A DNA stretch of 64,000 nt from Rugamonas sp. A1-17 (lineage in GTDB: Bacteria > Pseudomonadota > Gammaproteobacteria > Burkholderiales > Burkholderiaceae_D). Shown here in pieces: positions 8,052 to 16,197 of this stretch. The position numbers and the translations under genes are program-made. Where the stretch lies: contig JAJLPB010000002.1 of NCBI GenBank assembly GCA_025548565.1, positions 558,001 through 622,000 on the forward strand, written 5' to 3'. The notes beneath the pieces are model-generated. The model did no database searches. It was not told where the DNA came from and was given only the letters and a program-made list of their open reading frames with translations. Every line of letters begins with the position of its first letter. Positions within the stretch are counted from its first letter, which is position 1.

Positions 8052-11000
8052 TCGCCTGGTTGCCATCAGTTTCCAGCGGCGCGGCATCGCCTGGCTGGTG
8101 TTCGTGCTGGTCGCGCTGTACGGCGTGTTCTGCTGGCAGCAGTTGCCGCTGGAAGCCTATCCCGATATCGCCGACACCAGCTCGCAGGTGGTCACGCAGG
8201 TGCCCGGCCTGGCGGCGGAGGAAGTCGAATCGCAGATCACCATTCCGCTCGAACGCGAGATCATGGGCACGCCCGGCATGCATGTGATGCGCTCGAAGAG
8301 CACCTTCGGCCTGTCGCTGATCACCGTGGTGTTCCGCGACGGCGTGGAAGACTACTGGTCGCGCCAGCGTTTGCAGGAGCGCATCGCCGGCGTGGCCCTG
8401 CCCTACGGCGCCCAGCCGGGGCTCGATCCGTTGACCTCGCCCATTGGCGAGATCTACCGCTACACGCTGGAATCGAAGACGCGCTCGCTGCGCGAGCTGT
8501 CCGAGCTGCAGTTCTGGACCGTGATCCCACGCCTGAAGCAGGTGGCCGGCATCGCCGACGTCGGCAATTTCGGCGGCCTGACCACGCAGTTCCTGCTGGA
8601 ATTCGATCCGGCCAAGCTGAGCAAGTACAACCTGTCGCTCAAGCAGGTCACCGACGCCGTCAACGCCAACAACGCCAGCGCCGGCGGCAGCATCCTCAAT
8701 CGCGGCCAGCAGGGCTTCGTGGTGCGCGGCGTCGGCTTGATTCACAACCTGGACGACCTGGGCAACGTGGTGGTCACGCAGAAGAATGGCGTGCCGGTGC
8801 TGGTCAAGGACCTGGGCGAGGTGCGGCTGGGCAGCAAGGAACGCCACGGCATCCTGGGCAAGAACAACAATCCGGACGCGGTCGAGGGCATCGTGCTGCT
8901 GCTCAAGGGCGAGAACCCGTCGCTGGTGCTCAAGGACGTGCATGCGGCCGTGCAGGACCTGAACGAGCACGTGCTGCCCAAGGACGTTCGCATCGTGCCC
9001 TATCTGGACCGCACCGGGCTGGTGGACGCCACGCTGCACACCATCGGCAAGACGCTGGTCGAGGGCATGCTGCTGGTGACGGTGGTGCTGGTGCTGTTCC
9101 TGGGCAGCCCGCGCGCGGCGGCCATCGTCGCCGTGACGATTCCGATGGCGCTGCTGACGGCGTTCATCTTCATGCACCACTTCCATATCCCGGCCAACCT
9201 GCTGTCGCTGGGGGCGATCGACTTCGGCATCGTGGTCGACGGCGCCATCGTGGTGATGGAGAACATCCTGCGAAAATACGAGGAAAACCACGGCGCCGCG
9301 CTGCGTGCGCGCGACGTGATGCAGGCCACGCTGCAGGTGACCAAGCCTATCTTCTTCGGCATGATCGTCATCATCACCGCCTACCTGCCGCTGTTCACCT
9401 TCCAGCGCATCGAGTACAAGCTGTTCTCGCCGATGGCGTTCGCGATCGGCTTCGCGCTGCTGGGCGCGCTGGTGGTGTCGCTGACCTTGATACCGGGGCT
9501 GGCCTACCAGGCTTACCGCAAGCCGCGCAAGGTGTTCAACAATCCGGTGCTGGTCAAGGCCAAGCAGTTGTATGAGCCGTTTCTGGCGGCCGTGGTGGGC
9601 CAATCGCGCGTGACCCTGGCGGCGTTCGCGCTGGCCTTCGCCGCCGTGTGCGCGCTGGGCGGCACCATCGGCCGCGACTTCCTGCCGTATCTGGACGAGG
9701 GCTCGATCTGGCTGCAGGTGACGCTGCCGCCGGGGATTTCGCTGGAGAAGGCGGCCGAGATGTCGGACAGCCTGCGCAGCGCGGCGCTGGAGTTCCCGGA
9801 GGTGGCCACCATCGTCACCCAGTTGGGCCGCAACGACGAGGGCACCGATCCGTGGACGCCGTCGCACATCGAGGTCAGCGTGACCTTGCATCCGTACGAC
9901 ACGTGGAAGTCCGGCCTGAGCAAGCAGGAGCTGATCGTCAAGATGGGCCAGCGCTTCGCCAAGCTGCCGGGCACGCGGGTGGGCTTCACGCAGCCGATGA
10001 TCGACGGCGTGCTCGACAAGCTGGCCGGCGCCCACAGCGACCTGGTGGTGAAAATCTACGGCAACGACTTCAAGGAGACGCGCCGCATCGCGGCCGACGT
10101 CGAACGCACCTTGGCCGCCGTGCCGGGCGCGGAGAGCGTGATCATCGACCAGGAACCGCCGCTGCCGCAGGTGCGCATCGAGGTGGACCGGGCCGCCGCC
10201 GCGCGCTACGGCATCAACGCCGCCGACGTGGCCGACCTGATCGGCACGGGCATCGGCGGCAAGCCGGTGTCGCAGGTGTTCATCGACGACCGCCAGTACG
10301 ACATCGGCGTGCGCTTCACCGATGCGTCGCGCAGCCATCCCGACACCATCGGCGACCTGCTGCTGACCTCGGCCACGGGGGCGCGCATTCCGCTGGCGCA
10401 GGTGGCGACGATACGGCTGGACGACGGCGAGAGCACCATCACGCGCGAGATTGGCAAGCGCCACCTGACCGTGCGGCTGGACCTGCGCGGGCGCGATTTG
10501 GCCTCCTTCCTGGACGACGCCAAGGCGCAGATCGAGGCCAAGGTGCGCTACGACCACGGCCGCGTGCAGCTGGCCTGGGGCGGCCAGTTCGAGAACCAGC
10601 AGCGGGCGCAGGCGCGCCTGGCGCTGATCATGCCGATGGTGGTGGCGCTGATGTTCGTGCTGCTGTTCGCGCAGTTCAAGAACCTGCGCCAGCCGGCCAT
10701 GATCCTGGCGGCGGTGCCGCTGGGGGCGCTGGGCGGGCTGGTCGCGCTGCATCTGCGCGGCATGACGCTCAATGTGTCGAGCGCGGTCGGCTTCATCGCG
10801 CTGTTCGGCGTGGCGGTGATGGACGGCATTTTGATGGTGTCCAACCTGAACCAGCTGCGCGCCGAGGGCGGGCTGACGCTGAAGGACGCCGTGCTCAAGG
10901 GCGCCTACAGCCGCTTCCGTCCGGTGCTGATGACGGCCAGCGTGGCCGCGCTGGGTCTGCTGCCGGCCGCGCTGGCGCATGGCCTGGGCAGCGATGTGCA

Positions 11001-11163
11001 GCGGCCGCTGGCCACCGTCGTGGTCGGCGGGCTGGTCACGGCCACCGGGCTGACGCTGGTGTGGCTGCCGGCGCTGTACTACCTGGTCGAACGGTATTTC
11101 GAGAACAAACCCAAGCAGGCCGAGGACGGCCTGGTGCAAGCGGAGCAAGTCCATGACATTTAA
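8044..11163 (+). CDS. czcA: Heavy-metal RND efflux pump (CzcA/CusA family)
   Basis: 1039 residues, the usual length for HME-RND proton/metal antiporters. An N-terminal TM helix is followed by a periplasmic porter domain, TM segments from about 340, a second porter domain and C-terminal TM helices. The TM4 signature at residues 393-407 reads DFGIVVDGAIVVMEN, close to the divalent-cation (Co/Zn/Cd/Ni) HME subgroups and unlike the Cu/Ag CusA form, which has A-x-x-V-D-A-A. This favours a divalent substrate. Start overlaps the adaptor stop by 8 nt; AAGGAG lies somewhat far upstream, consistent with coupling. Confidence 0.95.
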   Translation: MIDRLVAISFQRRGIAWLVFVLVALYGVFCWQQLPLEAYPDIADTSSQVVTQVPGLAAEEVESQITIPLEREIMGTPGMHVMRSKSTFGLSLITVVFRDGVEDYWSRQRLQERIAGVALPYGAQPGLDPLTSPIGEIYRYTLESKTRSLRELSELQFWTVIPRLKQVAGIADVGNFGGLTTQFLLEFDPAKLSKYNLSLKQVTDAVNANNASAGGSILNRGQQGFVVRGVGLIHNLDDLGNVVVTQKNGVPVLVKDLGEVRLGSKERHGILGKNNNPDAVEGIVLLLKGENPSLVLKDVHAAVQDLNEHVLPKDVRIVPYLDRTGLVDATLHTIGKTLVEGMLLVTVVLVLFLGSPRAAAIVAVTIPMALLTAFIFMHHFHIPANLLSLGAIDFGIVVDGAIVVMENILRKYEENHGAALRARDVMQATLQVTKPIFFGMIVIITAYLPLFTFQRIEYKLFSPMAFAIGFALLGALVVSLTLIPGLAYQAYRKPRKVFNNPVLVKAKQLYEPFLAAVVGQSRVTLAAFALAFAAVCALGGTIGRDFLPYLDEGSIWLQVTLPPGISLEKAAEMSDSLRSAALEFPEVATIVTQLGRNDEGTDPWTPSHIEVSVTLHPYDTWKSGLSKQELIVKMGQRFAKLPGTRVGFTQPMIDGVLDKLAGAHSDLVVKIYGNDFKETRRIAADVERTLAAVPGAESVIIDQEPPLPQVRIEVDRAAAARYGINAADVADLIGTGIGGKPVSQVFIDDRQYDIGVRFTDASRSHPDTIGDLLLTSATGARIPLAQVATIRLDDGESTITREIGKRHLTVRLDLRGRDLASFLDDAKAQIEAKVRYDHGRVQLAWGGQFENQQRAQARLALIMPMVVALMFVLLFAQFKNLRQPAMILAAVPLGALGGLVALHLRGMTLNVSSAVGFIALFGVAVMDGILMVSNLNQLRAEGGLTLKDAVLKGAYSRFRPVLMTASVAALGLLPAALAHGLGSDVQRPLATVVVGGLVTATGLTLVWLPALYYLVERYFENKPKQAEDGLVQAEQVHDI

Positions 11164-12439
11164 ACTCAACCCCTTGTGCGCGCTGCTGGCGATGTGCGTC
11201 GCCCTGCCCGCCGCCGGCCAGGTTACCCTGCGCGAGTACGCGGCGGCCGCCACCCAGAACAGCCTGGACTTGCAGATGCAGCGCGAGAACGTGAGCAGCG
11301 CGCAGGCCGGCGTGTCGGTGGCCGGCGTGCGGCCGGATCCAGTGCTCACAGCCGGCATCGACTCGCGGGAATTGAACGCGGCGAACAAGCCGAACGCGCC
11401 CACCGCCACCACCATGGGCGTCGCGCTGACCATCGAGACGGCCGGCAAGCGCGGCCAGCGCATCCGTGCGGCGCAGGCGGCGGTCAAGGTTGGCGAGGCG
11501 ACGCTGGATGGCGGCCGCCGGCAGTTGTACGCCGATGCGGTGGCGGCCTACACCGAGAGCTGTCGCGCGCGCCAGGCGCTGGTGCGGCAGGAGGCGACGT
11601 TGCGGGCGCTGGACGACATCGTCAAGGCCAACAACGTGCGCCTCAAGGTCGGCGATATCGGCGGGCTGGAGTTGTCGCAATCGCAGGTGGAGCGCGACCG
11701 CTTCGAGGCGGATGTGGTGTCGGCGCGGGCGCAGGTGCAGACGGCGGCCGAGTCGCTGTCGATTCCGTTGGGGCGGCGCTACAGCGAGGTGTTCGGCGAC
11801 GCCGAGCTGGTTTGCGATGCGCCCGCCGTCAACGGTCTGGATGATGTAGAGCAGCTGGTGCGGCAGGCGCAGGACGGACGCGACGACATCCGCATCGCCC
11901 GCGCGGCGCTGGATGCGGCGCGTGCCTCGGCCGACCTGGCGCAAGCCAATCGCTGGGTCGATCCGGTGGTGAACGTCAGCTTGAAGAACACGCCATCGGT
12001 GCATGCGCTGACCGACGCGGGCGGCACGGTGACCAATTCGCCGACGCAGCGTTCGCTGAGCCTGGGGTTGACGGTGTCGGTGCCGATTCCGCTGTCGCGC
12101 ACGCAGCGCGGCGAGGTGCTGCAGGCGCAATCGGCGGTCACGCAGGCCACGCTGGCGCTGCGCTCAGCCGAGCTGAAGGCGCAGATCGACGTGCGGCGAC
12201 TGTATGCACAATTTCGTGCGGCGCAGGCCAACGAGCAGCGCTACCGGGAATCGGTGCTGATGCAGTCGGACAAAGTGGTGCAAGGCATGCGCCTGTCGTA
12301 CAAAAAAGGCGCGGCCTCGTTGCTGGAACTATTGACCGCGCAGCGCTCGGCCGACGAAGTCTACCTGGCCTACCTGCAAGCAAAAGCCGACCTGGCCACT
12401 GCCACCGTGCAACTGCAGCTGGCCGCCAGCGCCAACTAA
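11153..12439 (+). CDS. czcC: Outer-membrane efflux channel (CzcC/TolC family)
   Basis: 428 residues. The signal peptide (about 1-21, ending PAAG) is followed by two long alpha-helical repeats typical of OEP channels, with Ala/Gln/Arg-rich heptads and a helical C-terminus (YKKGAASLLELLTAQRSADEVY). It would form the trimeric outer-membrane exit duct of the pump. The start overlaps the czcA stop by 11 nt and has GGAG 9 nt upstream. The coding end is followed after only 6 nt by a 15-bp duplication and a large palindromic repeat that probably terminates transcription. Confidence 0.92.
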   Translation: MTFKLNPLCALLAMCVALPAAGQVTLREYAAAATQNSLDLQMQRENVSSAQAGVSVAGVRPDPVLTAGIDSRELNAANKPNAPTATTMGVALTIETAGKRGQRIRAAQAAVKVGEATLDGGRRQLYADAVAAYTESCRARQALVRQEATLRALDDIVKANNVRLKVGDIGGLELSQSQVERDRFEADVVSARAQVQTAAESLSIPLGRRYSEVFGDAELVCDAPAVNGLDDVEQLVRQAQDGRDDIRIARAALDAARASADLAQANRWVDPVVNVSLKNTPSVHALTDAGGTVTNSPTQRSLSLGLTVSVPIPLSRTQRGEVLQAQSAVTQATLALRSAELKAQIDVRRLYAQFRAAQANEQRYRESVLMQSDKVVQGMRLSYKKGAASLLELLTAQRSADEVYLAYLQAKADLATATVQLQLAASAN

Positions 12440-12445
12440 GTTGTA

Positions 12446-12643
12446 AACCCGTTGGGGTCAAACCCGTTGGGGTCAAGTCTGACATTCGGACACGAGCTCT
12501 GCCCAAACCATTGGGGTCAAGTCTGACATTCGGACACAAGCTCTGCCCAAACCATTGGGGTCAAGTCTGACATTCGGACACGAGCTCCGCCGTAGCGACC
12601 AGCCACGGCGGAGCTCGTGTCCGAATGTCAGACTTGACCCCAA
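12446..12643. repeat. Tandem 44-bp repeat ending in a 39-bp perfect palindrome
   Basis: A 15-bp unit AACCCGTTGGGGTCA is duplicated at 12446-12475. Overlapping this, a 44-bp unit starting TTGGGGTCAAGTCTGACATT begins at 12467, 12511 and 12555, with one base change in copy 2. The third copy (12555-12593) is followed, after 11 nt, by its exact reverse complement (12605-12643), so 39 of 39 bases can pair. The block fills the whole space between czcC and the convergent esterase gene, stopping 1 base before that gene's stop codon. It could act as a bidirectional terminator. No open reading frame of note. Confidence 0.9.
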
Positions 12644-12644
12644 T

Positions 12645-13505
12645 TTAATTTGGCGGTTTGAACATTGTGCGGAATGCTTGCAGCGCGGCTGGCTGGTAGA
12701 TCGTGGCGTGGGTTTCGGTGGGCAGCGGCTGGTAGTGCCAGCGCAAGCCTTGCGGTGCGCGGGTGGTCAGCAGCGTCGACAATCGCGCACTGCCCTTGTC
12801 CATGCCGGCTGTGCCGCTGCTGGCGAAATATAAGGTCTGCGGTTTGGCCGCGCGCTGTTCCAGCAGCGCTGGCGCTTCGGCCAGCAGCTTGCCGTCGTTC
12901 CACCACAGGCTGGGATCGATCGCGACGTAGTGGTCGAACAGCTGCGGCTCGCGCAGGAAGGTTTCGACCACGAACAGCCCGGCCAGCGATTCGCCGATCA
13001 GGGCGGTTTCGCCCGTGGTGCGGTAGCGCTGCTTCACCGCCGGCATCAGCTCTTCGCGGATGAAGCGGCGGAATTGCACGGCGCCGCCTACCACCGGGGC
13101 AATCTTCTTGTCTTCGGCGTTGTCGGTCGGGCCGGTCATGTCGCGGCGGCGCTGGGTGTTCTCTATGCCGACCAGCATGAACGGACGCATGGTGCCGTTG
13201 TCGACCGATACTTGCAGCAGGCCGGCGATGTGCAGGAAGTCCTCGCGCAGGCCGCCGTCGGGCATGTACAGCACGGGTAACGGCGCGTCGGCCGGCAAGG
13301 CGTAGCCGCGGGACATGTAGACGTTGATGTGCCGCGTTTCGCCCAGCACCTGCGATTCGATGTTGAAGCTTTCGCCGATCACCAGCGGCGCGGCGGCAGA
13401 TACCACCGGCGCGGCGTGCAACGGGCCGCCGAGGCTGGCGCCCAGCAGCGCCGCCGCCAGCCACGCGCTTGCATGAAACCGGTTGAACATAACGATATGC
13501 TTCAT
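12645..13505 (-). CDS. Secreted esterase (putative esterase/esterase D-Fes family)
   Basis: 286 residues. Signal peptide about 1-30 (LGASLGGPLHA). The alpha/beta-hydrolase core has PVLYMPDGG near residue 85 and the nucleophile motif GESLAG near residue 168, followed by DHYVAIDPSLWWN, as in the family containing enterochelin esterases and IroE. The general context MKHIVMFNRF has AAGGGCGG before the ATG at 13505; an inner ATG at 13490 is possible. The stop codon lies next to the palindromic repeat. Substrate unknown; siderophore or acyl-ester hydrolysis are both plausible. Confidence 0.82.
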   Translation of the reverse strand: MKHIVMFNRFHASAWLAAALLGASLGGPLHAAPVVSAAAPLVIGESFNIESQVLGETRHINVYMSRGYALPADAPLPVLYMPDGGLREDFLHIAGLLQVSVDNGTMRPFMLVGIENTQRRRDMTGPTDNAEDKKIAPVVGGAVQFRRFIREELMPAVKQRYRTTGETALIGESLAGLFVVETFLREPQLFDHYVAIDPSLWWNDGKLLAEAPALLEQRAAKPQTLYFASSGTAGMDKGSARLSTLLTTRAPQGLRWHYQPLPTETHATIYQPAALQAFRTMFKPPN

Positions 13506-13581
13506 TTCCGCCCTTCACGTTGTTGTCGAGTGAGCGGGAGTCTGGCGCAAGCGGGCGCACCGGTCAAGGCATGATGGCGGC

Positions 13582-14589
13582 TCAGGCGTCGATCATCTGC
13601 ACCACCACCTTGCCCTTGGCGCGGCCTTTTTCCAGATAGGCCAGGCCGTCCTTGGCTTGCGTGAACGGGAACACCTTGTCGATCACCGGACGGATGCGCC
13701 CGGCCTCGATGAGCTGGGCGATCTCGCCAAGCTGCTTGCCGTCCGGGCGCATGAACAGGAAAGAGTACGTGGCGCGGCGCCCGGCGGCGAGGCGGATGAT
13801 CTTGCGGCTCAACAGGCTGAACACGAACCGCATCAGGAAGTTCATGCCGCGCGCGCGGGCGAAGGCGGCGTCCGGCGGGCCGATCAGCGAAACCACCGCG
13901 CTGGCCGGCTTCAGGATGCCGATCGCCTTCTCCAGCCCGTCGCCGCGCGTCGTGCCCAGCACGGCGTCGTAGCCTTTCAGCACTTGCCCGACTTCCTGCT
14001 TCGTGTAGTCGACCACCTCGTCGGCGCCCAGGCCGCGCACCAGTTCGACGTTGCCGCCGCTGGTGGTCGTGCCCACCGTGGCGCCGATCTGCTTGGCCAG
14101 CTGGATCGCGAACGTGCCGATGCCGCCGGAGCCCGCCGGGATGAACACCTTCTGCCCGGGCCGCAGCCGCAGCCGTTCCTTGAGCGCCTGCCATGACGTC
14201 AGCCCCACCATCGGGATCGAGGCGGCCTGCGCGAAACTGAGGTTGGCCGGTTTCAGCGCGGCGGCATATTCGGGGACGGCGGCATATTCGGCCAGCGTGC
14301 CGATGCCCAGGTCGAAGACGCTGGCGTACACCTCGTCCCCCACCTTGAAGCGGCTGACGCGGCTGCCCGCTTCCACCACGACGCCCGCCACGTCGCTGCC
14401 CAGCGTGGTCGGCAGCCGGAACTTCAGGATGGGCTTGAAGTCGCCCTTGGGGATCATGTAGTCGATGGGGTTGAGGCCGGCCGCGTGGACCTGCACCAGG
14501 ATTTCGTCCGGCTTGATCGCGGGGCGGGGAATGTCGGCGAATTCAACCACGCCGGGCTTGCCATACTGCTTGAGGATAAGTGCTTTCAT
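13582..14589 (-). CDS. NADP-dependent quinone oxidoreductase-like alcohol dehydrogenase (MDR superfamily)
   Basis: 335 residues. The GroES-like N-terminal domain begins MKALILKQYGKPG and includes AAGLNPIDYM and GSDVAGVVVEAG. The Rossmann domain contains PAGSGGIGTFAIQLAK, a typical NADPH site. Catalytic and structural zinc ligands are absent, as in quinone oxidoreductase-type members. AGAAGG precedes the ATG. It follows the SDR gene by 25 nt on the same strand, so the two are probably co-transcribed and controlled by the TetR gene upstream. Exact substrate (quinone, enone or aldehyde) is unknown. Confidence 0.9.
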   Translation of the reverse strand: MKALILKQYGKPGVVEFADIPRPAIKPDEILVQVHAAGLNPIDYMIPKGDFKPILKFRLPTTLGSDVAGVVVEAGSRVSRFKVGDEVYASVFDLGIGTLAEYAAVPEYAAALKPANLSFAQAASIPMVGLTSWQALKERLRLRPGQKVFIPAGSGGIGTFAIQLAKQIGATVGTTTSGGNVELVRGLGADEVVDYTKQEVGQVLKGYDAVLGTTRGDGLEKAIGILKPASAVVSLIGPPDAAFARARGMNFLMRFVFSLLSRKIIRLAAGRRATYSFLFMRPDGKQLGEIAQLIEAGRIRPVIDKVFPFTQAKDGLAYLEKGRAKGKVVVQMIDA

Positions 14590-14614
14590 GATTGCCTTCT
14601 TGTCGTTGTGGGTC

Positions 14615-15421
14615 TTATGCCAGCCGCAGGTCCTTGCGCATGCCCGCGTCCATCACGCCGGCCGGCGCGAAGGTGCGCAGCAGGCGCAGGCGTCCAGCCA
14701 GTGTACCGGAGGTATAACGCAGTTTCGGCGCGCGGGCCAGCGCAGCTTTCAATACCGTCGCCGCCACCACTTCCGGCCCTTCGGCGGTCGCCATGACTTC
14801 GTTCACGCGCCGGGTCACGGTGGCGCGCTCCTTGCTGTAGGCGTCGAGCTTGGCGTCCGCCGCCAGCATGTTGGCGTCGAACGGGGTGCTGGTGTAGGCC
14901 GGCTCGACGACGACGGCGCGGATGCCCCAGTTGCGCAGCTCGTGGTCCAGCGATTCGGTGTAGCCTTCGACCGCGTGCTTGGTGGCGGCGTACAGCGCGC
15001 CATACGGCATCGGCAGGAAGCCAAGCACCGAGCCGATGTTGACGATGCGGCCGGCGCGCTGTGCCCGCATGTGCGGCAGCACGGCGCGCGTCATGCGCAC
15101 CAGGCCGAAGAAATTGGTGTCGAAGATGGCCTTGGCCTGCTCGATCGAACTTTCCTCGGCACCGGCCGGCGCCAGGCCTACCCCGGCGTTGTTGACCAGC
15201 AGGTCGATGCGCCCCTCGCGCCCCATCACCTCGGCGACGGCGGCTTGCACCGAGGCGTCGCTGGTGACGTCCAGCGCCAGCATCTCGTAGCCCTGCCGCG
15301 CCGACTGCGCGCCACGGCGGCTGGTGCCGTACACCTTGAAACCGGCCTCGACCAGCCGCTTCGCCGTGGCGGCCCCTATGCCGGACGAGGCGCCGGTGAC
15401 CAATGCGATCCTGCTGCTCAT
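14615..15421 (-). CDS. Short-chain dehydrogenase/reductase
   Basis: 268 residues, classical SDR: coenzyme motif TGASSGIGAA near residues 10-19, NNAGVG near residue 85, catalytic Ser in IGSVLG and YAATKHA (Tyr/Lys) near residues 150-156. It would oxidise or reduce a hydroxyl/carbonyl with NAD(P). The ATG at 15421 (MSSRIALV) with AAGGGA upstream is preferred; the longer frame would read through the operator palindrome. A perfect 22-bp palindrome lies 18 bp upstream (15439-15460), a probable TetR operator. Likely repressed by the adjacent TetR protein. Confidence 0.92.
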   Translation of the reverse strand: MSSRIALVTGASSGIGAATAKRLVEAGFKVYGTSRRGAQSARQGYEMLALDVTSDASVQAAVAEVMGREGRIDLLVNNAGVGLAPAGAEESSIEQAKAIFDTNFFGLVRMTRAVLPHMRAQRAGRIVNIGSVLGFLPMPYGALYAATKHAVEGYTESLDHELRNWGIRAVVVEPAYTSTPFDANMLAADAKLDAYSKERATVTRRVNEVMATAEGPEVVAATVLKAALARAPKLRYTSGTLAGRLRLLRTFAPAGVMDAGMRKDLRLA

Positions 15422-15438
15422 GGTATTTCCCTTCAAGT

Positions 15439-15460
15439 AAATATGATGATCATCATATTT
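15439..15460. promoter_or_regulatory. 22-bp palindrome, probable TetR operator at the SDR promoter
   Basis: Perfect dyad with half-site AAATATGATGA. It sits 18 bp before the SDR start, and its core ATGATGATCATCAT recurs exactly at 16084-16097 over the tetR start. Two identical 14-bp cores at the two promoters of one regulator/target pair are strong grounds for an operator call. Confidence 0.8.
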
Positions 15461-15466
15461 TAGTGC

Positions 15467-15497
15467 AAAAAAACAGCCGCCCACTGCTTCAGGCGGC
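15467..15497 (-). terminator. Intrinsic terminator of the tetR gene
   Basis: On the minus strand a GGCGGC stem pairs across 15476-15481 and 15492-15497, including the tetR stop codon, and is followed by TG and seven T (15467-15473). It separates tetR from the SDR gene, so the SDR should have its own operator-controlled promoter. Confidence 0.7.
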
Positions 15498-16085
15498 CTT
15501 CGGGGTGAGTTGGTTCAGGGTGGCCGCGCACAGCGCCGCCGACAGCTTGGGGTCGTCCACCGCGCGCGCCACCATGGTGGTGCCGATCAAGGCACACACC
15601 AGCGCCATCGCCCGCTCGTGCGCCTGCGGCTGGCCCCAGTCCGGCATCTGGCGGGCGAACAGGTCGATCATTTCCTTGATATGGATGGTCGCGGCGCGCC
15701 GCACTTCCGGCGCCTGGCGCGGCATTTCCGAGCCCAGCGCGGAGACCGGACAGCCGGTCTCGATGGCGCCGATGTGCTGCGGCGACAGGTAGGCCTGCAT
15801 CATGGCCTGCAGCGCCTGCCCCGGCGGCGCGGCGGCCGCCACCCGCGCGGCCAGCGCGACCGACTCGGCGCCGGCGCGGTCGCCGGCCTCGGCCAGCAGC
15901 GCGTCGCGCGATTCGAAATGCGCATAGAAACCGCCGTGCGTCAGGCCCGCCTCTTTCATGATATCGGCCACGCCGGTGCCGTCGTAGCCGCTGCGCCGGA
16001 TGGCGCGCGAGGCCACCTCCACGATGCGTTCGTGGGTGGCTTCCTTGCGGCTGACCGCTGCGCGTTTGGTCGGTTTCGATTCCAT
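15489..16085 (-). CDS. TetR/AcrR-family transcriptional repressor
   Basis: 198 residues. The N-terminal helix-turn-helix domain (RERIVEVASRAIRRSGYDG-type sequence, residues ~15-60) carries the recognition region LTHGGFYAHFESRDALL. The C-terminal ligand domain resembles the NemR-like group (GCPVSALGSEMPRQAPEVR). The start MESKPTKR at 16085 is preferred; the four codons before it lie inside the 14-bp palindrome. Finding the same palindrome at its own start and at the SDR promoter indicates autorepression plus control of the downstream SDR and MDR oxidoreductases, probably in response to an electrophile. The inducer is inferred only. Confidence 0.92.
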   Translation of the reverse strand: MESKPTKRAAVSRKEATHERIVEVASRAIRRSGYDGTGVADIMKEAGLTHGGFYAHFESRDALLAEAGDRAGAESVALAARVAAAAPPGQALQAMMQAYLSPQHIGAIETGCPVSALGSEMPRQAPEVRRAATIHIKEMIDLFARQMPDWGQPQAHERAMALVCALIGTTMVARAVDDPKLSAALCAATLNQLTPKAA

Positions 16086-16097
16086 GATGATCATCAT
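16084..16097. promoter_or_regulatory. 14-bp palindrome over the tetR start, probable operator
   Basis: ATGATGATCATCAT is a perfect dyad overlapping the tetR start codon, and is identical to the core of the SDR operator at 15439-15460. Confidence 0.75.
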
Positions 16098-16140
16098 ATC
16101 CTATTTTTGACCGCCGTGCACGCGTCCGTTTAAAACCCGC

Positions 16141-16197
16141 TTGACATGGCGACGGTCTTTGCCAATACTATACCTTATGGTTAAGTATAACGATTCC
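16141..16197 (+). promoter_or_regulatory. ArsR-gene promoter with operator over the start codon; leaderless transcript likely
   Basis: TTGACA (16141-16146), 17-bp spacer, AATACT (16164-16169). A start site 7-8 bases later falls at 16176-16177, the A of the arsR ATG, so the mRNA would have no leader; indeed no Shine-Dalgarno is visible. An imperfect dyad TATACCTTA / TTAAGTATA (16169-16189) spans the start codon and is a probable ArsR operator. Confidence 0.65.

Noticed and set aside
8041..11487. 1148-codon open frame antisense to the RND pump
   Set aside because: It mirrors the whole czcA-like gene in a GC-rich context, is His/Gln/Arg-rich and has no domain. The plus-strand protein is full length with all pump motifs.
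12467..12598. 44-bp repeats considered as a CRISPR array
   Set aside because: Repeats abut with no variable spacers, only three copies, one inverted, and no cas genes.
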